From the NCBI GenBank assembly GCA_964391865.1, contig CAYMNQ010000004.1:186001-250000 (forward strand): 64,000 bases of DNA, given 5' to 3'. Source of the DNA: DASZQL01 sp964391865. Lineage in GTDB: Bacteria > Planctomycetota > Phycisphaerae > Phycisphaerales > UBA1924. Below the pieces are notes generated by a model, which was not told where the DNA came from, did no database searches, and saw only the letters and a program-made list of their open reading frames with translations. Each line of letters begins with the position of its first letter. Position 1 is the first letter of the stretch. Positions 8,713 through 17,289 of the stretch are shown here, one piece after another. The position numbers were made by a program, and so were the translations under genes.

Positions 8713-9087
8713 ATGGCCGAGCCGAAGCCGCCGATCACGTTTGATGAGTTCGCCAAGGTCGATCTGCGGGTGGCGAAGGTGCTGTCGTGCGAGCCGCACC
8801 CGAACGCGGACAAGCTGTTCAAGCTGCAGGTGGACGACGGCAGCGGCACCCCGCGGCAGATCTGCGCCGGCATCCGCGCGTACTACACGCCCGAGCAACT
8901 GGTGGGGAAATCGATCGTCATCGTGGCGAACCTGGCGCCGCGGGTGATCCGCGGCGAGGAATCCCGCGGCATGCTGCTGGCGGCGAGCGACGTGCCGAAG
9001 GACGCGGCGGAGGCGACCGGGGCGATCCGGAACGTGGTGGTGCTGACGCCCAGCGGGGATGTGCCGGCGGGGGCGATTGTCAGCTGA
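8713..9087 (+). CDS. tRNA-binding domain protein (MetG C-terminal/CsaA-like)
   Basis: The 124-residue protein is a free-standing EMAP/tRNA-binding OB-fold: FAKVDLRVAKVLSCEPHPNA, DKLFKLQVDDG, RQICAGIRAYY, GKSIVIVANLAPRVIRG and ESRGMLLAA follow the family order. The same domain occurs at the C-terminus of methionyl-tRNA synthetase and as CsaA. It probably binds tRNA elbows or acts as a small RNA/protein chaperone. The ATG at 8713 was chosen because AAAGGAG lies 8 nt before it; the frame extends upstream without a better site. It is flanked by divergent dacB and by a convergent beta-helix gene. Annotation as methionine--tRNA ligase beta subunit would be equivalent. Confidence 0.88.
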   Translation: MAEPKPPITFDEFAKVDLRVAKVLSCEPHPNADKLFKLQVDDGSGTPRQICAGIRAYYTPEQLVGKSIVIVANLAPRVIRGEESRGMLLAASDVPKDAAEATGAIRNVVVLTPSGDVPAGAIVS

Positions 9088-9126
9088 GGCCCGTCTGCTC
9101 GCATGAATCCTTGGGTTGGTCGAATC

Positions 9127-9155
9127 GCACCCCGCGCGCTTGACGCACGGGGTGC
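9127..9155. terminator. Bidirectional hairpin between convergent genes
   Basis: GCACCCCGCGCG and CGCACGGGGTGC pair with one G-T pair over a 5-nt loop, midway between the stops at 9087 (+) and 9169 (-). There is no U-tract, so use as a terminator is inferred from position. Confidence 0.5.
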
Positions 9156-9168
9156 GGTCATGTGCTGG

Positions 9169-10359
9169 CTATTGGCGGAAGTTGGCGGCGGGGTTGGTGA
9201 GCGTGGCCAATCCCGTGGACGTGACGAGAGGGGCGACCATATTGAACGCGCCGGCCTCGATGACGTTGTCATCCCAGAGCGTGAAGGTGTTCGATGTCAC
9301 GATGTTTGCAGAGCCGTTGATGTCCAGCAATGTGACCCCCGAGCTGAACGCGTTGGCGTGGATTCGGCCGTTGCTTCCGATGACCGACATTGCGATATAC
9401 ATCGTGCTCAGCCCGCTGATGCGGCACTCAGAAACGTCACAGCGCTCGCCGATGCGGACTCCGATGCCGTGGTTCGAGTCGATGGTGCAACGACGCATGA
9501 TGCTGTCCTGATCGAGCCACAGGCCGCCGCTGTTGGCGGCGGCGGATTGCCGCCCGTTTTCGAGAATTCGGCAGTCGTTGATCTCGACTTTGCCCGAGGT
9601 GGAAATAGCCTCGATCCCGTATCCGCCGTTGGTGCCCATCCCGTTTCGTGCGATCATGCAGCGCGCGACGGTGAGCCCGCCCACGGCATAGATGCCCACG
9701 CCCCGGTGGGGCCGCACCGATGAGCCGTTCTGCATGATGGTGCAATCCTCGATTGTGACGAAGCCGCCGGTGACTTGAATGCCGCCGCCGCTGGCGCGTG
9801 AGGCGTTGTTGCTTGCGATGCACTGTGTCACGCGCGAGCCGAAGCCGACAACGATCCCGAAGATCCCGTTGTCATCGGCACGGCAGTTCTCGATGATCGA
9901 GTGCCCACCCGCGCGGAGGCCGTCACCCAGGCTGCCCCGGACGAGGAGGCGTGAGATGTGAGAGTTTGAATTCTCGGCAACGACTCCGCACTCGCACGCA
10001 CTGATCGTGCCGTTCGTGATCGTGATGCCCGATTCGATGCCGACGGTGATTCCCACGGTGGAGTTGTTGCCGATCAAGGTGAAGCCGCCCAGATCGAGCG
10101 TGACGCGACTGGCGCGGATGTCGATCAGAGCGCCGGACATCGGTGGGTACAGCGCGGCGTTGAGATTCCCGGCAAGTCGGTACGAGCCGGGCTGGGTGAT
10201 GACGTAGGGGATGCTTGTCAGGTGAGCGGGAGAGATGATCGTGACGCCCGTCGGGGAAATCGGTCCCGGGGGCGGGTTGATTTCACCCGCGGGCGACGGG
10301 GCCGCGATGAGCGCGGCGAGGGACAAGGCGAACGCGACGAATCGGGGAGCGACGGTCAT
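9169..10359 (-). CDS. Secreted right-handed beta-helix protein (divergent member)
   Basis: This 396-residue protein has a signal peptide (MTVAPRFVAFALSLAALIAA...), the family's cap motif VITQPGSYRLAGNL and the DIRASRVTLDLGGFTLIG strand, then irregular beta-helix coils with recurrent C-x-x/N-x-G-I spacing, and a C-terminus TNPAANFRQ related to the family ending. It lacks the PTPGPEPRI motif of the nine plus-strand relatives and its coils are less regular, so it is the outlier of the cluster. The start at 10359 follows GGAGGT on the minus strand. Beta-helices of this sort are usually secreted carbohydrate-binding, carbohydrate-cleaving or adhesive proteins; no catalytic residues can be assigned. 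Confidence 0.8.
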   Translation of the reverse strand: MTVAPRFVAFALSLAALIAAPSPAGEINPPPGPISPTGVTIISPAHLTSIPYVITQPGSYRLAGNLNAALYPPMSGALIDIRASRVTLDLGGFTLIGNNSTVGITVGIESGITITNGTISACECGVVAENSNSHISRLLVRGSLGDGLRAGGHSIIENCRADDNGIFGIVVGFGSRVTQCIASNNASRASGGGIQVTGGFVTIEDCTIMQNGSSVRPHRGVGIYAVGGLTVARCMIARNGMGTNGGYGIEAISTSGKVEINDCRILENGRQSAAANSGGLWLDQDSIMRRCTIDSNHGIGVRIGERCDVSECRISGLSTMYIAMSVIGSNGRIHANAFSSGVTLLDINGSANIVTSNTFTLWDDNVIEAGAFNMVAPLVTSTGLATLTNPAANFRQ

Positions 10360-10621
10360 GGGATGACCTCCAAGGTTGTGCTGCGGCTCGGCGCGCGAAC
10401 GACTCAACACAACGCCGACCAACATTCTGAGCGTTCGATCCAGCGCGAGGTGGGTCAAGGGCGTGTATGAAATCCATCGCTATCAACGGCATCGGGAGAG
10501 ATGAGGCGCGATTCGCCGCGCCGATCGTTGACCCGGCAGTGCAGAAGAACACCGCCCACATCGTGCGATGGGGGTGTGTTCACTTGGCTCGATTCGGAAG
10601 TTGCCTGCACGCCGGGTGGAG

Positions 10622-11296
10622 TTACGGGCAGACCGCGCCCCAGTTGCCGATGACCACGGCGATATCGCCGAGGCCGATGCTGCCGTTGGCGTCGAGGTCG
10701 GCGGCGACCGGCGCGGGCGGGACGGTGAAGGTCCAATTCGAGGTGATGATGGCGATGTCGGCGAGGCCGACCATGCCGTCGCCGTTCACGTCGCCCGGGC
10801 AGGAGGGGACGAACATGACGAAGCGGGTGGGATCGTCGAGGTTGACCCAGCCGATGTTCTCGCCCCACGCGTAGCCGAAGAGGCGGAGGTTTCCGGGGTA
10901 GACCTGCGCGGGCTCGGGCGGCGTGGCGAGCGCCCCGCCGCTGAAGTTGATCCAACCGACGTTCTCACCCCACGCGAAGCCGGTGAGTTCGCCGGTGACG
11001 GCGTCGCGGTTCACGCCGAAGTCGGTGCCGTTGATGTTGGCATAAGAGACGCCATTGACGGGAGTGCCGTCGCCGAGGTTGATCCAGCCGATGTTCTCAC
11101 CCCAGACGAAGCCGGAGAGATAGGTGGCGTGGAGGACGGCGCCCTGCGTGCCGCCGTTGGCGTCGCGCCAGTTGAGCCAGCCGCAGTTCTCAGTCCAGGC
11201 GAACTTGTTGGTCGCATCAACGGTTTCCGCCGACGCGATGGGTGCGGCAAGACCGGCAACGGCGAGGAAGGCGACGAGACAGTTGCGATGGTTCAT
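10622..11296 (-). CDS. Secreted GENIGWINL-repeat protein with dockerin-like C-terminus
   Basis: After a signal peptide (residues 1-23, ending IASA) the 224-residue protein holds four related aromatic repeats: FAWTENCGWLNW, FVWGENIGWINL, FAWGENVGWINF and YAWGENIGWVNL. The C-terminus has two dockerin/EF-hand-like segments, DVNGDGMVGLADIAIITSNW and DLDANGSIGLGDIAVVIGNW, with the calcium-binding D-x-[ND]-x-[DN]-G pattern. Dockerin type I modules bind cohesins; in planctomycetes they are also found on many exported proteins without known cohesin. The gene lies between beta-helix genes, transcribed divergently from the one at 11591. It may be part of the same surface apparatus, but that is inference. 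Confidence 0.8.
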   Translation of the reverse strand: MNHRNCLVAFLAVAGLAAPIASAETVDATNKFAWTENCGWLNWRDANGGTQGAVLHATYLSGFVWGENIGWINLGDGTPVNGVSYANINGTDFGVNRDAVTGELTGFAWGENVGWINFSGGALATPPEPAQVYPGNLRLFGYAWGENIGWVNLDDPTRFVMFVPSCPGDVNGDGMVGLADIAIITSNWTFTVPPAPVAADLDANGSIGLGDIAVVIGNWGAVCP

Positions 11297-11590
11297 GGTC
11301 TTTCCCTGTCGGATTGGGTTGGTTCAATCATACATTTCGAGAAGCCCTAGTCCAGAAGAAATCGCATCGAAAGCACGATCGGCGGCTCGACAATTCTGAA
11401 ATGTCGCTCAAGAACGACAATCTGGCGAATTCAGCACCGCCCCGGTCAGAAAAAAGCACGTCGGTTGAGCCGCGGGATGCGGCCGCGTTGCGTGAGTTTG
11501 TGTGCTGATTTCGTCGGCCATGGGTCTGGAGTCCGAGACCGCCCCGGATCACACACATACCCCAGAACCCCATTCAGAAGGAGATTCGCC

Positions 11591-12811
11591 ATGTATCGCG
11601 AGCTATCGATGCGCGCTGTTGTGTCCTGTGCCTTGTTCACCATCGCCGCCACGTCGGTCGCGTCAGCGGGATCGCTGATGCCGCCGGTCGGGCCGGTGGC
11701 GCCGACCCCCGGCCCCGAGCCACGTGTCGCCATCAACCTCATCAACACGCCCGGCGATGCGAACAGCGTCTACAAAATCACGCAGCCGGGCAGTTACTAC
11801 CTCGCGGGCAATCTCAGCGCGCCGGCGGGGATGGCGTGCATCGAGATCGACGCCGATGACGTCGCCATCGATCTCAATGGCTTCTCACTCGTCGGCGTGT
11901 CCGGCAGCTTGTCCGGTGTCGCCGATCGGACCACGGACTTGGTCCCGCCAGTCCTGAACATGACCGTGCACAACGGAACGATTACCGGCTTCGGTCGTGG
12001 CATGGACCTGAACGAAAGCCGCAACGTCAAGATCGATTCGATCATTTTCCACGGGAACTCGAACGGCATCGAAGTCGGCTCGGGTTGCGTTGTCACCAAT
12101 TGCATGTTCCGGGAGGCGACCGGCTACGGCATCTTCTCGCAGGGCGGTGCACTGGTATCGCAGTGCATCGCGTTCGATACCGACATTGGCTTCAGCGTCG
12201 ATGACGGTGTGGTCGTTGACTGCGTTGCGAAATCAAACAGAATCGGCTTCGCGGGTTCGAGCACATCGTTCACTCACTGCGCGGCCATCTCGAACTCGGA
12301 GATCGGGGTGGACCTCGGTACGAACTCGGTGCTCCGCGACTGCACGGTCGAGACGACCAAGGTTGGTGTGGCGATCAACGGCCGGAGTACGCAGGTCCTT
12401 GACTGCTCGATCAGTACTTGCACGTCCGCCGGCATCCGGATGACGGGCCTCGGCTCCGACTCGCGCCTCGTCGGCAACACGCTCAGCGACATTGTGAACG
12501 GCTCCAACCCGTTGGTCACCGCGATCGTTGTCGGTGCCGGGTCGAACCGCGTGCTGATCGAACGGAACACGGTGACGCAGATGTACGGCGCCTTGCAGGT
12601 CAGCGGCAGCTCGTGCGTGATCGTCGGTAACCGATTCGGGAACTCCCTCAGCCCGAGCAACTTCGTGATGATCACGATCGCGCCGGGGAATCGGTTTGGG
12701 CCGTTCGTCAAGGCCGGATCCAACGGTTCGCTGCTGAGCCTCACCACGGCTGCCGCATCGGCGCCGGGATCGGTGAGCACGACCGACCCCAACGCGAACC
12801 TCTTTTGGTGA
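11591..12811 (+). CDS. Secreted right-handed beta-helix protein, cluster member 1
   Basis: The 406-residue protein begins with a signal peptide ending ASAG, the Pro-rich cap PPVGPVAPTPGPEPRVA, then NTPGDANSVYKITQPGSYYL and the DLNGFSLVGV strand shared by the cluster. About six 21-residue coils follow (for example CVVTNC..., SVLRDC...), with Cys and Asn at fixed positions, and the chain ends DPNANLFW. The ATG at 11591 follows AAGGAG by 6 nt; the open frame extends further upstream without such a site. It is divergent from the GENIGWINL gene; the gap 11297-11590 holds no clear promoter hexamers. It is presumably exported and surface-associated. No enzyme motif is recognisable. Confidence 0.82.
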   Translation: MYRELSMRAVVSCALFTIAATSVASAGSLMPPVGPVAPTPGPEPRVAINLINTPGDANSVYKITQPGSYYLAGNLSAPAGMACIEIDADDVAIDLNGFSLVGVSGSLSGVADRTTDLVPPVLNMTVHNGTITGFGRGMDLNESRNVKIDSIIFHGNSNGIEVGSGCVVTNCMFREATGYGIFSQGGALVSQCIAFDTDIGFSVDDGVVVDCVAKSNRIGFAGSSTSFTHCAAISNSEIGVDLGTNSVLRDCTVETTKVGVAINGRSTQVLDCSISTCTSAGIRMTGLGSDSRLVGNTLSDIVNGSNPLVTAIVVGAGSNRVLIERNTVTQMYGALQVSGSSCVIVGNRFGNSLSPSNFVMITIAPGNRFGPFVKAGSNGSLLSLTTAAASAPGSVSTTDPNANLFW

Positions 12812-13013
12812 TCCGCGGCGGGTGGATTCACGCCGATCCCGCTGATCACTCTTGGCGCCGCTGGTTCATGACGCCGGGGCGTGCGGTCGAACCGCCCGCT
12901 CCGGCGATCTCCAGGTGCGCGAGTCCAGGCCCGTACGCTGAGATCACCGCCGAAGCCGACGTCCCCCGTCACGCATCATTCGCCCACTCACCCCGATCGA
13001 AGGAAAGCCTGCA

Positions 13014-13787
13014 GTGCCGTACGCCGTCTCCATTCTGTTCGCCCTCGCGGGTGTGTTCGCGTCGTTGCTGATGCTGGTCCTGCTGCTCGCCGGCTCGCCC
13101 AACTCCAGCCCGGAACAGTGGGCCCAGATGAAGACACTGATTCTCAGTGTTGTGTGCGTCGGGGCGGTCGGGTTGATCGGCGCGGTCTGGGCGATGATCG
13201 AGTCGCGACCTTGGATTGGGTCGGCGATCGGCGGGTTCCCGGTGCCGTACTGCGTGATGCTCTTCGTGTTCTTGTACAAGCAGACCGAGATCCACGCCGG
13301 CACCTCGATCGCACGGGCGCTCGTGTTCGTCATCTTCGCCGGCTTCGGGCTATGGCTCGCCGGCGTGGGCGTTGCGCAGCATTTTCAGCAGTCGCGTCTG
13401 CTCGCCCATGCCCGTCCGATCACGGCTCGGATCGTGAAGTCCGAAGTGATCCGCTCGGAATCGAGCGACAACGACCCCGACGACCTCGGTGATACCAAGA
13501 CGTACTCGTACCGATCCGAGATCCGATTCCGCTACGCAGTCGGCGGCGCCGAGTTCGAGAGCGACATGCTCCGCCCGACGATCATCGTGCGGGGTTACGG
13601 CTCGCACGAAGCGGCGGCGCGCGAAGCGGGGGAGTACCCGCTCGGCGCGAGCGTGACGGCGTACGTCGATCCGCGCGAGCCCGAGAAAGGATTCCTGAAG
13701 CCCGAGCGGAGCGCGCTGCCAACCGGGTTCATCATCGTCGGTCTACTGATGGTGCCGATCATGTGGTTCGCGGTGAAGCTGATCTGA
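13014..13787 (+). CDS. DUF3592-like membrane protein
   Basis: The 257-residue protein has two or three N-terminal membrane segments (residues 1-30, 40-62, 72-90), another at 100-125, then a soluble beta-rich region with the DUF3592 pattern RIVKSEVIRSES..., FRYAVGGAEFES and GASVTAYVDPREPEKGFL, and a final TM near the C-terminus. It starts at GTG 13014, preceded by AAGGAAAG. DUF3592 proteins are of unknown function. The gene sits between beta-helix members 1 and 2 and converges with the small membrane gene at 13805 after only 17 nt. Confidence 0.75.
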   Translation: MPYAVSILFALAGVFASLLMLVLLLAGSPNSSPEQWAQMKTLILSVVCVGAVGLIGAVWAMIESRPWIGSAIGGFPVPYCVMLFVFLYKQTEIHAGTSIARALVFVIFAGFGLWLAGVGVAQHFQQSRLLAHARPITARIVKSEVIRSESSDNDPDDLGDTKTYSYRSEIRFRYAVGGAEFESDMLRPTIIVRGYGSHEAAAREAGEYPLGASVTAYVDPREPEKGFLKPERSALPTGFIIVGLLMVPIMWFAVKLI

Positions 13788-13804
13788 TGCCGTGTGCATT
13801 ACAG

Positions 13805-14296
13805 TCAGGACGACTTCGGCGGAGCGTCGATCATGATTTCGGACGACTCCGGCCCGCCAAGCGCGCCGGAGTTCTCGCGCAGGTTGGGCATCTCGTTCTC
13901 GATGACGGCACTGGGGAGCACGATGGTGAACCGCTCGCCAACGGCGAGGGCGGCGAACTCGCCCATGTGCCCGGAGGTCGTCCGCCGGAGGTGCATCGCG
14001 GCCCAGGGGATGGAGGCGGACACGCCGCCGCCGATGACGCCCTTGGAGTGGGTGAGGTGCAGGCAATCGTCGTCGATGGTCCAGCGCCAGTCGACTTCGG
14101 AGCCGCGTGAGTTGCCGAGGGCGATCACGCCGCGGGCCCCGCCGCGGGCGGCGCCGGGGTGCGGGTCGAGCGCGGGGAATTCCTCGGCGAGTTCGCGCAG
14201 CGCGCGGGGCGTGCGCGTGACGAGGTTGCTGAGTATCGACAGCAGCGCGATCACGCCGATGACGAGCGTCATGATGACCCAGACGGCGGTGGTCAT
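13805..14296 (-). CDS. Small membrane protein, paralogue of 25647-26177
   Basis: The 163-residue protein has one N-terminal TM (MTTAVWVIMTLVIGVIALLS) and a soluble region with DDDCLHLTHSK and SIPWAAMHLRR. The protein at 25647-26177 has DDEHLHLSMAMP and LSIPWGEAEI in the same order, so the two are paralogous. Both flank beta-helix genes on the opposite strand. The family is not recognised; the soluble part looks like a small beta-sandwich or PH-like fold, but this is a guess. Confidence 0.65.
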   Translation of the reverse strand: MTTAVWVIMTLVIGVIALLSILSNLVTRTPRALRELAEEFPALDPHPGAARGGARGVIALGNSRGSEVDWRWTIDDDCLHLTHSKGVIGGGVSASIPWAAMHLRRTTSGHMGEFAALAVGERFTIVLPSAVIENEMPNLRENSGALGGPESSEIMIDAPPKSS

Positions 14297-14509
14297 GGCG
14301 TCACTCTAGCTCGTGAGCAAAGCCCTGCAATGCACCGAACATGTGAAACTCGGCGCTTTGTGGATCGGCGCGATGGGCGGTGCGGAGTGGATCGCCGGTG
14401 AAAGTCCCGGAATTTCTGCTTGGAGATAGGCAAATCGAATCGTACGCTCGATCCACGGCGCCGAGTTTGGCGTGCGGATCGGACCGTGTGTTCCTAAGGA
14501 GAGATGTGT

Positions 14510-15685
14510 ATGAATCGCGTGACGTGCGTGTGTGGTGTGGTCGGTTCGTTCCTTCTCGCGTGTACGGCGGTCGCCGGGCCGTTGGTGCCGCCGGTGGGAG
14601 CGGTGAGCAGCACGAGCAAGCCGCTCGGCGAGATCGAGCCTCGGATCGCGATCAATTCAGACAACACGCCGGGTGACGCGGATAGCGTGTTCCGCATCTC
14701 GTCGGGCGGGAGCTACTACCTGACTTCGAGTTTCTTCTTTGGCGTGGGGCGGAACGGCATCAAGATCGACGCCGTCAGCAACGTCACGATCGATCTGAAC
14801 GGGTTTACCGTCGCTGGCTTCGGCGGGCTGGACGGCATCCGGCACACGGGCCTTGCCAGTCATATTGCGATCAAGAACGGCAACATCATCAACAGCGCCA
14901 ACGGCGACGGCATCGATCTCGCCAGCACGGAGTTCGCGGTGATCGAGAATGTCAACGTCACCGGCAGCACCGGCGTCGGCATCCTGACGGGCGACCACGC
15001 CCGCGTCGTGAATTGCACCGCGGGCAACGGCGTCAACGATGGGTTCCGAGTCGGCGCGGGCAGCGTGATCCGCGGCTGTATCGCCAGCGACAACAATCAG
15101 GACGGGTTCGACCTCGGCGCCGGATGCACGATCTCCGACTCCGCGTCGTATCTCAATTCCATGAACGGGATCATCGGGAGCGCGGGCATCACCATCGTCA
15201 ATTGCGCGACGAACGAGAACCTGCAGATCGGGATCGCCGTGGCTCAGGCGTGCACGATTACCGGCTGCACTTCATCGCAGAACGCGCTCGATGGCATCCG
15301 CAACTTCGAGAACGGCACGGTGCAGAACTGCACCGCGTCGCGAAACCTTCGGCACGGGATCGTGGTCGGGAGCGGCTGCACCGTGCGGGCTTGCAGTGCT
15401 TCGATCAACGGGCTCTCCGCCGACGGCTCGGGGATTCTCGTCGAGGCGCTCGACAACCTGATCGAGGGCAACAACTGCACCGGCAACGACCGCGGCATCC
15501 GAGTCCAGAGCGCGGGGAATTTCATCACCCGCAACGTCTGCTCTTCGAATCCGGTGGCGAACTGGGACGTGGTGGCGAACAACCGGATCCTGGTCATCAA
15601 CAGCGCCGCCGCGGGCGCGATCCTCGGCAGCTCCGGCGGTGTGTCGCCCGGCTCGACCGATCCGAATGCGAACTACTCGTATTGA
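14510..15685 (+). CDS. Secreted right-handed beta-helix protein, cluster member 2
   Basis: Of 391 residues, the first 22 form a signal peptide ending TAVAG. The N-terminal cap is the second subtype, STSKPLGEIEPRIAIN instead of the PTPGPEPRI form; it is shared with the member at 21296. The common NTPGDADSVFRIS and TIDLNGFTVAGFGGLDG follow, then about seven 21-residue coils (CTISDS, CTITGC, GTVQNC, CTVRAC), the DRGIRVQSAGN segment and the end DPNANYSY. ATG 14510 was preferred to ATG 14504 because AAGGAG lies 8 nt before it and only 2 nt before the other. Function unknown; presumably extracellular. Confidence 0.82.
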   Translation: MNRVTCVCGVVGSFLLACTAVAGPLVPPVGAVSSTSKPLGEIEPRIAINSDNTPGDADSVFRISSGGSYYLTSSFFFGVGRNGIKIDAVSNVTIDLNGFTVAGFGGLDGIRHTGLASHIAIKNGNIINSANGDGIDLASTEFAVIENVNVTGSTGVGILTGDHARVVNCTAGNGVNDGFRVGAGSVIRGCIASDNNQDGFDLGAGCTISDSASYLNSMNGIIGSAGITIVNCATNENLQIGIAVAQACTITGCTSSQNALDGIRNFENGTVQNCTASRNLRHGIVVGSGCTVRACSASINGLSADGSGILVEALDNLIEGNNCTGNDRGIRVQSAGNFITRNVCSSNPVANWDVVANNRILVINSAAAGAILGSSGGVSPGSTDPNANYSY

Positions 15686-15745
15686 CGCAATCTCCGCGGG
15701 CTGATCGCCGGGCGCAGAGTGTCCAGATTTTCATCGAACTCGCCG

Positions 15746-15790
15746 ATCCGCGAAGTGCCAAGTTTTTGGCGCTTCGCGGATTTCTCCTTG
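15746..15790 (+). terminator. Terminator-like hairpin between beta-helix genes
   Basis: ATCCGCGAAGTGCCA pairs with TGGCGCTTCGCGGAT (15 bp, one G-T pair) over a 6-nt AGTTTT loop, followed by TTCTCCTT. It separates member 2 from member 3, so each may have its own transcript. Confidence 0.65.
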
Positions 15791-15861
15791 CCCGGATGCA
15801 TATTGGTCGTACGCTGAGTACGGCGTGGCGGGGCGACGCGCCGTTCGAAGGAGACTGAGCA

Positions 15862-17223
15862 ATGAATCGATGCGTTGTTGCGATCGGGTGCGTCGTATCG
15901 TGCCTCGTGACCGCTGTGTTCGCCGGCCCATTGAACCCGCCCGTCGGGCCGATCGCGCCGACGCCCGGCCCCGAGCCGCGGATCGCGGTGAACGCGGTCA
16001 ACACGCCGGGCGATGCAAACAGCCTGTTCAAGATCACCCAGTCCGGCTCCTACTACCTCACCGGCAACATCGCGGGCGTTGTGGGCAAACGCGGCATTGA
16101 GATCGTTGCCAGCGGGGTGACGCTCGACCTCAACGGCTTTGATCTTGTCGGCGTACCCGCGATGGGCGCCTTCGACGGCGTGGGCACTCGAATCAACGGC
16201 CTGTCGAACATCGCCATTCTCAACGGCGCGGTCCGAAACTGGGGCCAAGACGGCATCAATCTGGGCGATTTTGACGCCGTCGCTTGCCGTGTCGAGGGGA
16301 TCCGCACCAGCGGCAATGTGCGGAACGGCGTGTACGCGGGCCAACATTCGGTGGTCTCGAAGTGCACCACGACGGGTGGACAAATCGGCGTCGTGGCCCG
16401 GATCGGCTCAAGGCTCGCCGAATGCTCGGCCACCGCCGCGGGCGTCGCGGGCATCGCCGGGCAAAGCGGTAGCACGATCTCCAACTGCTCGGCGATCCTC
16501 AATAGTCGCATCGGTTTCGAAGTAGGCTCCGGAAGCACGCTCTCGAACTGCACGGCGTCCTTCAACGGAGACTCTGGCATCAGAGTCGGCCTCTGCTGCA
16601 CGGTCTCCGATTGCTCGGCGTACGCCAACTCCGGCGCCGGGATCTATGCCGTCTTCGGCTGCACAATCACGAACTGCACAACGAACGTCAACGACTTCAG
16701 CGGGATCAGGGCCGACAGTGCCAGCACGATCTCCAACTGCACGGCGTCCACTAACGCCGACATCGGCATCAGCACTCTTGACGGCTGCACGGTCAGCGGA
16801 TGCACAGCCGCGAACAACGGGACCGGAATCTCGGTTGGGAACGGCTCCGCCGTCCAAGCCAATACCTGCAAATCAAATGGCGGCAGCGGCATCATTGCAA
16901 CGGCTCGCTGCAAGATCCTGCAGAACACCTGCACCGAGAACGGGACAGGGACCCCCGACGGTGCCGGCGTTCTCATCACCGGCAACGACGGGCACATCGA
17001 CGGCAATCACTGCAGCCTGAACGACTACGGCGTTCGCGTGACCGGGGTGGGCAACATCGTGGTCCGCAATACTTGCCAGGGCAACCCGGCCAACAACTTC
17101 AGCATCGTCGCCAACAATCGGGTCGGCGCGCTGGTCGGCCCGCCGTTCAGCGGCGCGATCAACGGCAGCACGGGCGGGGCGGGGGTCGGCGCGACCGATC
17201 CGTACGCGAACATGGCGTATTGA
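15862..17223 (+). CDS. Secreted right-handed beta-helix protein, cluster member 3 (about nine coils)
   Basis: At 453 residues this is the member with the most coils among single-domain copies. The signal peptide (to VFAG) is followed by PTPGPEPRIAVN, NTPGDANSLFKITQSGSYYL and TLDLNGFDLVGV. About nine coils of 21 residues then follow, many beginning STISNC, STLSNC, CTVSDC, CTITNC or CTVSGC, with Cys at coil position 6 and often position 1 and Asn at position 11. The C-terminal cap contains NPANNFSIVANNRVG and the chain ends DPYANMAY. GAAGGAG lies 12 nt before ATG 15862. The regular Cys and Asn ladders suggest a long, stiff exported rod. Confidence 0.84.
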   Translation: MNRCVVAIGCVVSCLVTAVFAGPLNPPVGPIAPTPGPEPRIAVNAVNTPGDANSLFKITQSGSYYLTGNIAGVVGKRGIEIVASGVTLDLNGFDLVGVPAMGAFDGVGTRINGLSNIAILNGAVRNWGQDGINLGDFDAVACRVEGIRTSGNVRNGVYAGQHSVVSKCTTTGGQIGVVARIGSRLAECSATAAGVAGIAGQSGSTISNCSAILNSRIGFEVGSGSTLSNCTASFNGDSGIRVGLCCTVSDCSAYANSGAGIYAVFGCTITNCTTNVNDFSGIRADSASTISNCTASTNADIGISTLDGCTVSGCTAANNGTGISVGNGSAVQANTCKSNGGSGIIATARCKILQNTCTENGTGTPDGAGVLITGNDGHIDGNHCSLNDYGVRVTGVGNIVVRNTCQGNPANNFSIVANNRVGALVGPPFSGAINGSTGGAGVGATDPYANMAY

Positions 17224-17289
17224 GCCTGCTCGGCGATGCCGAGAGATCGGAACAACCGCGAGTCCGGACTACAAAGGGAGATGTTTGTC

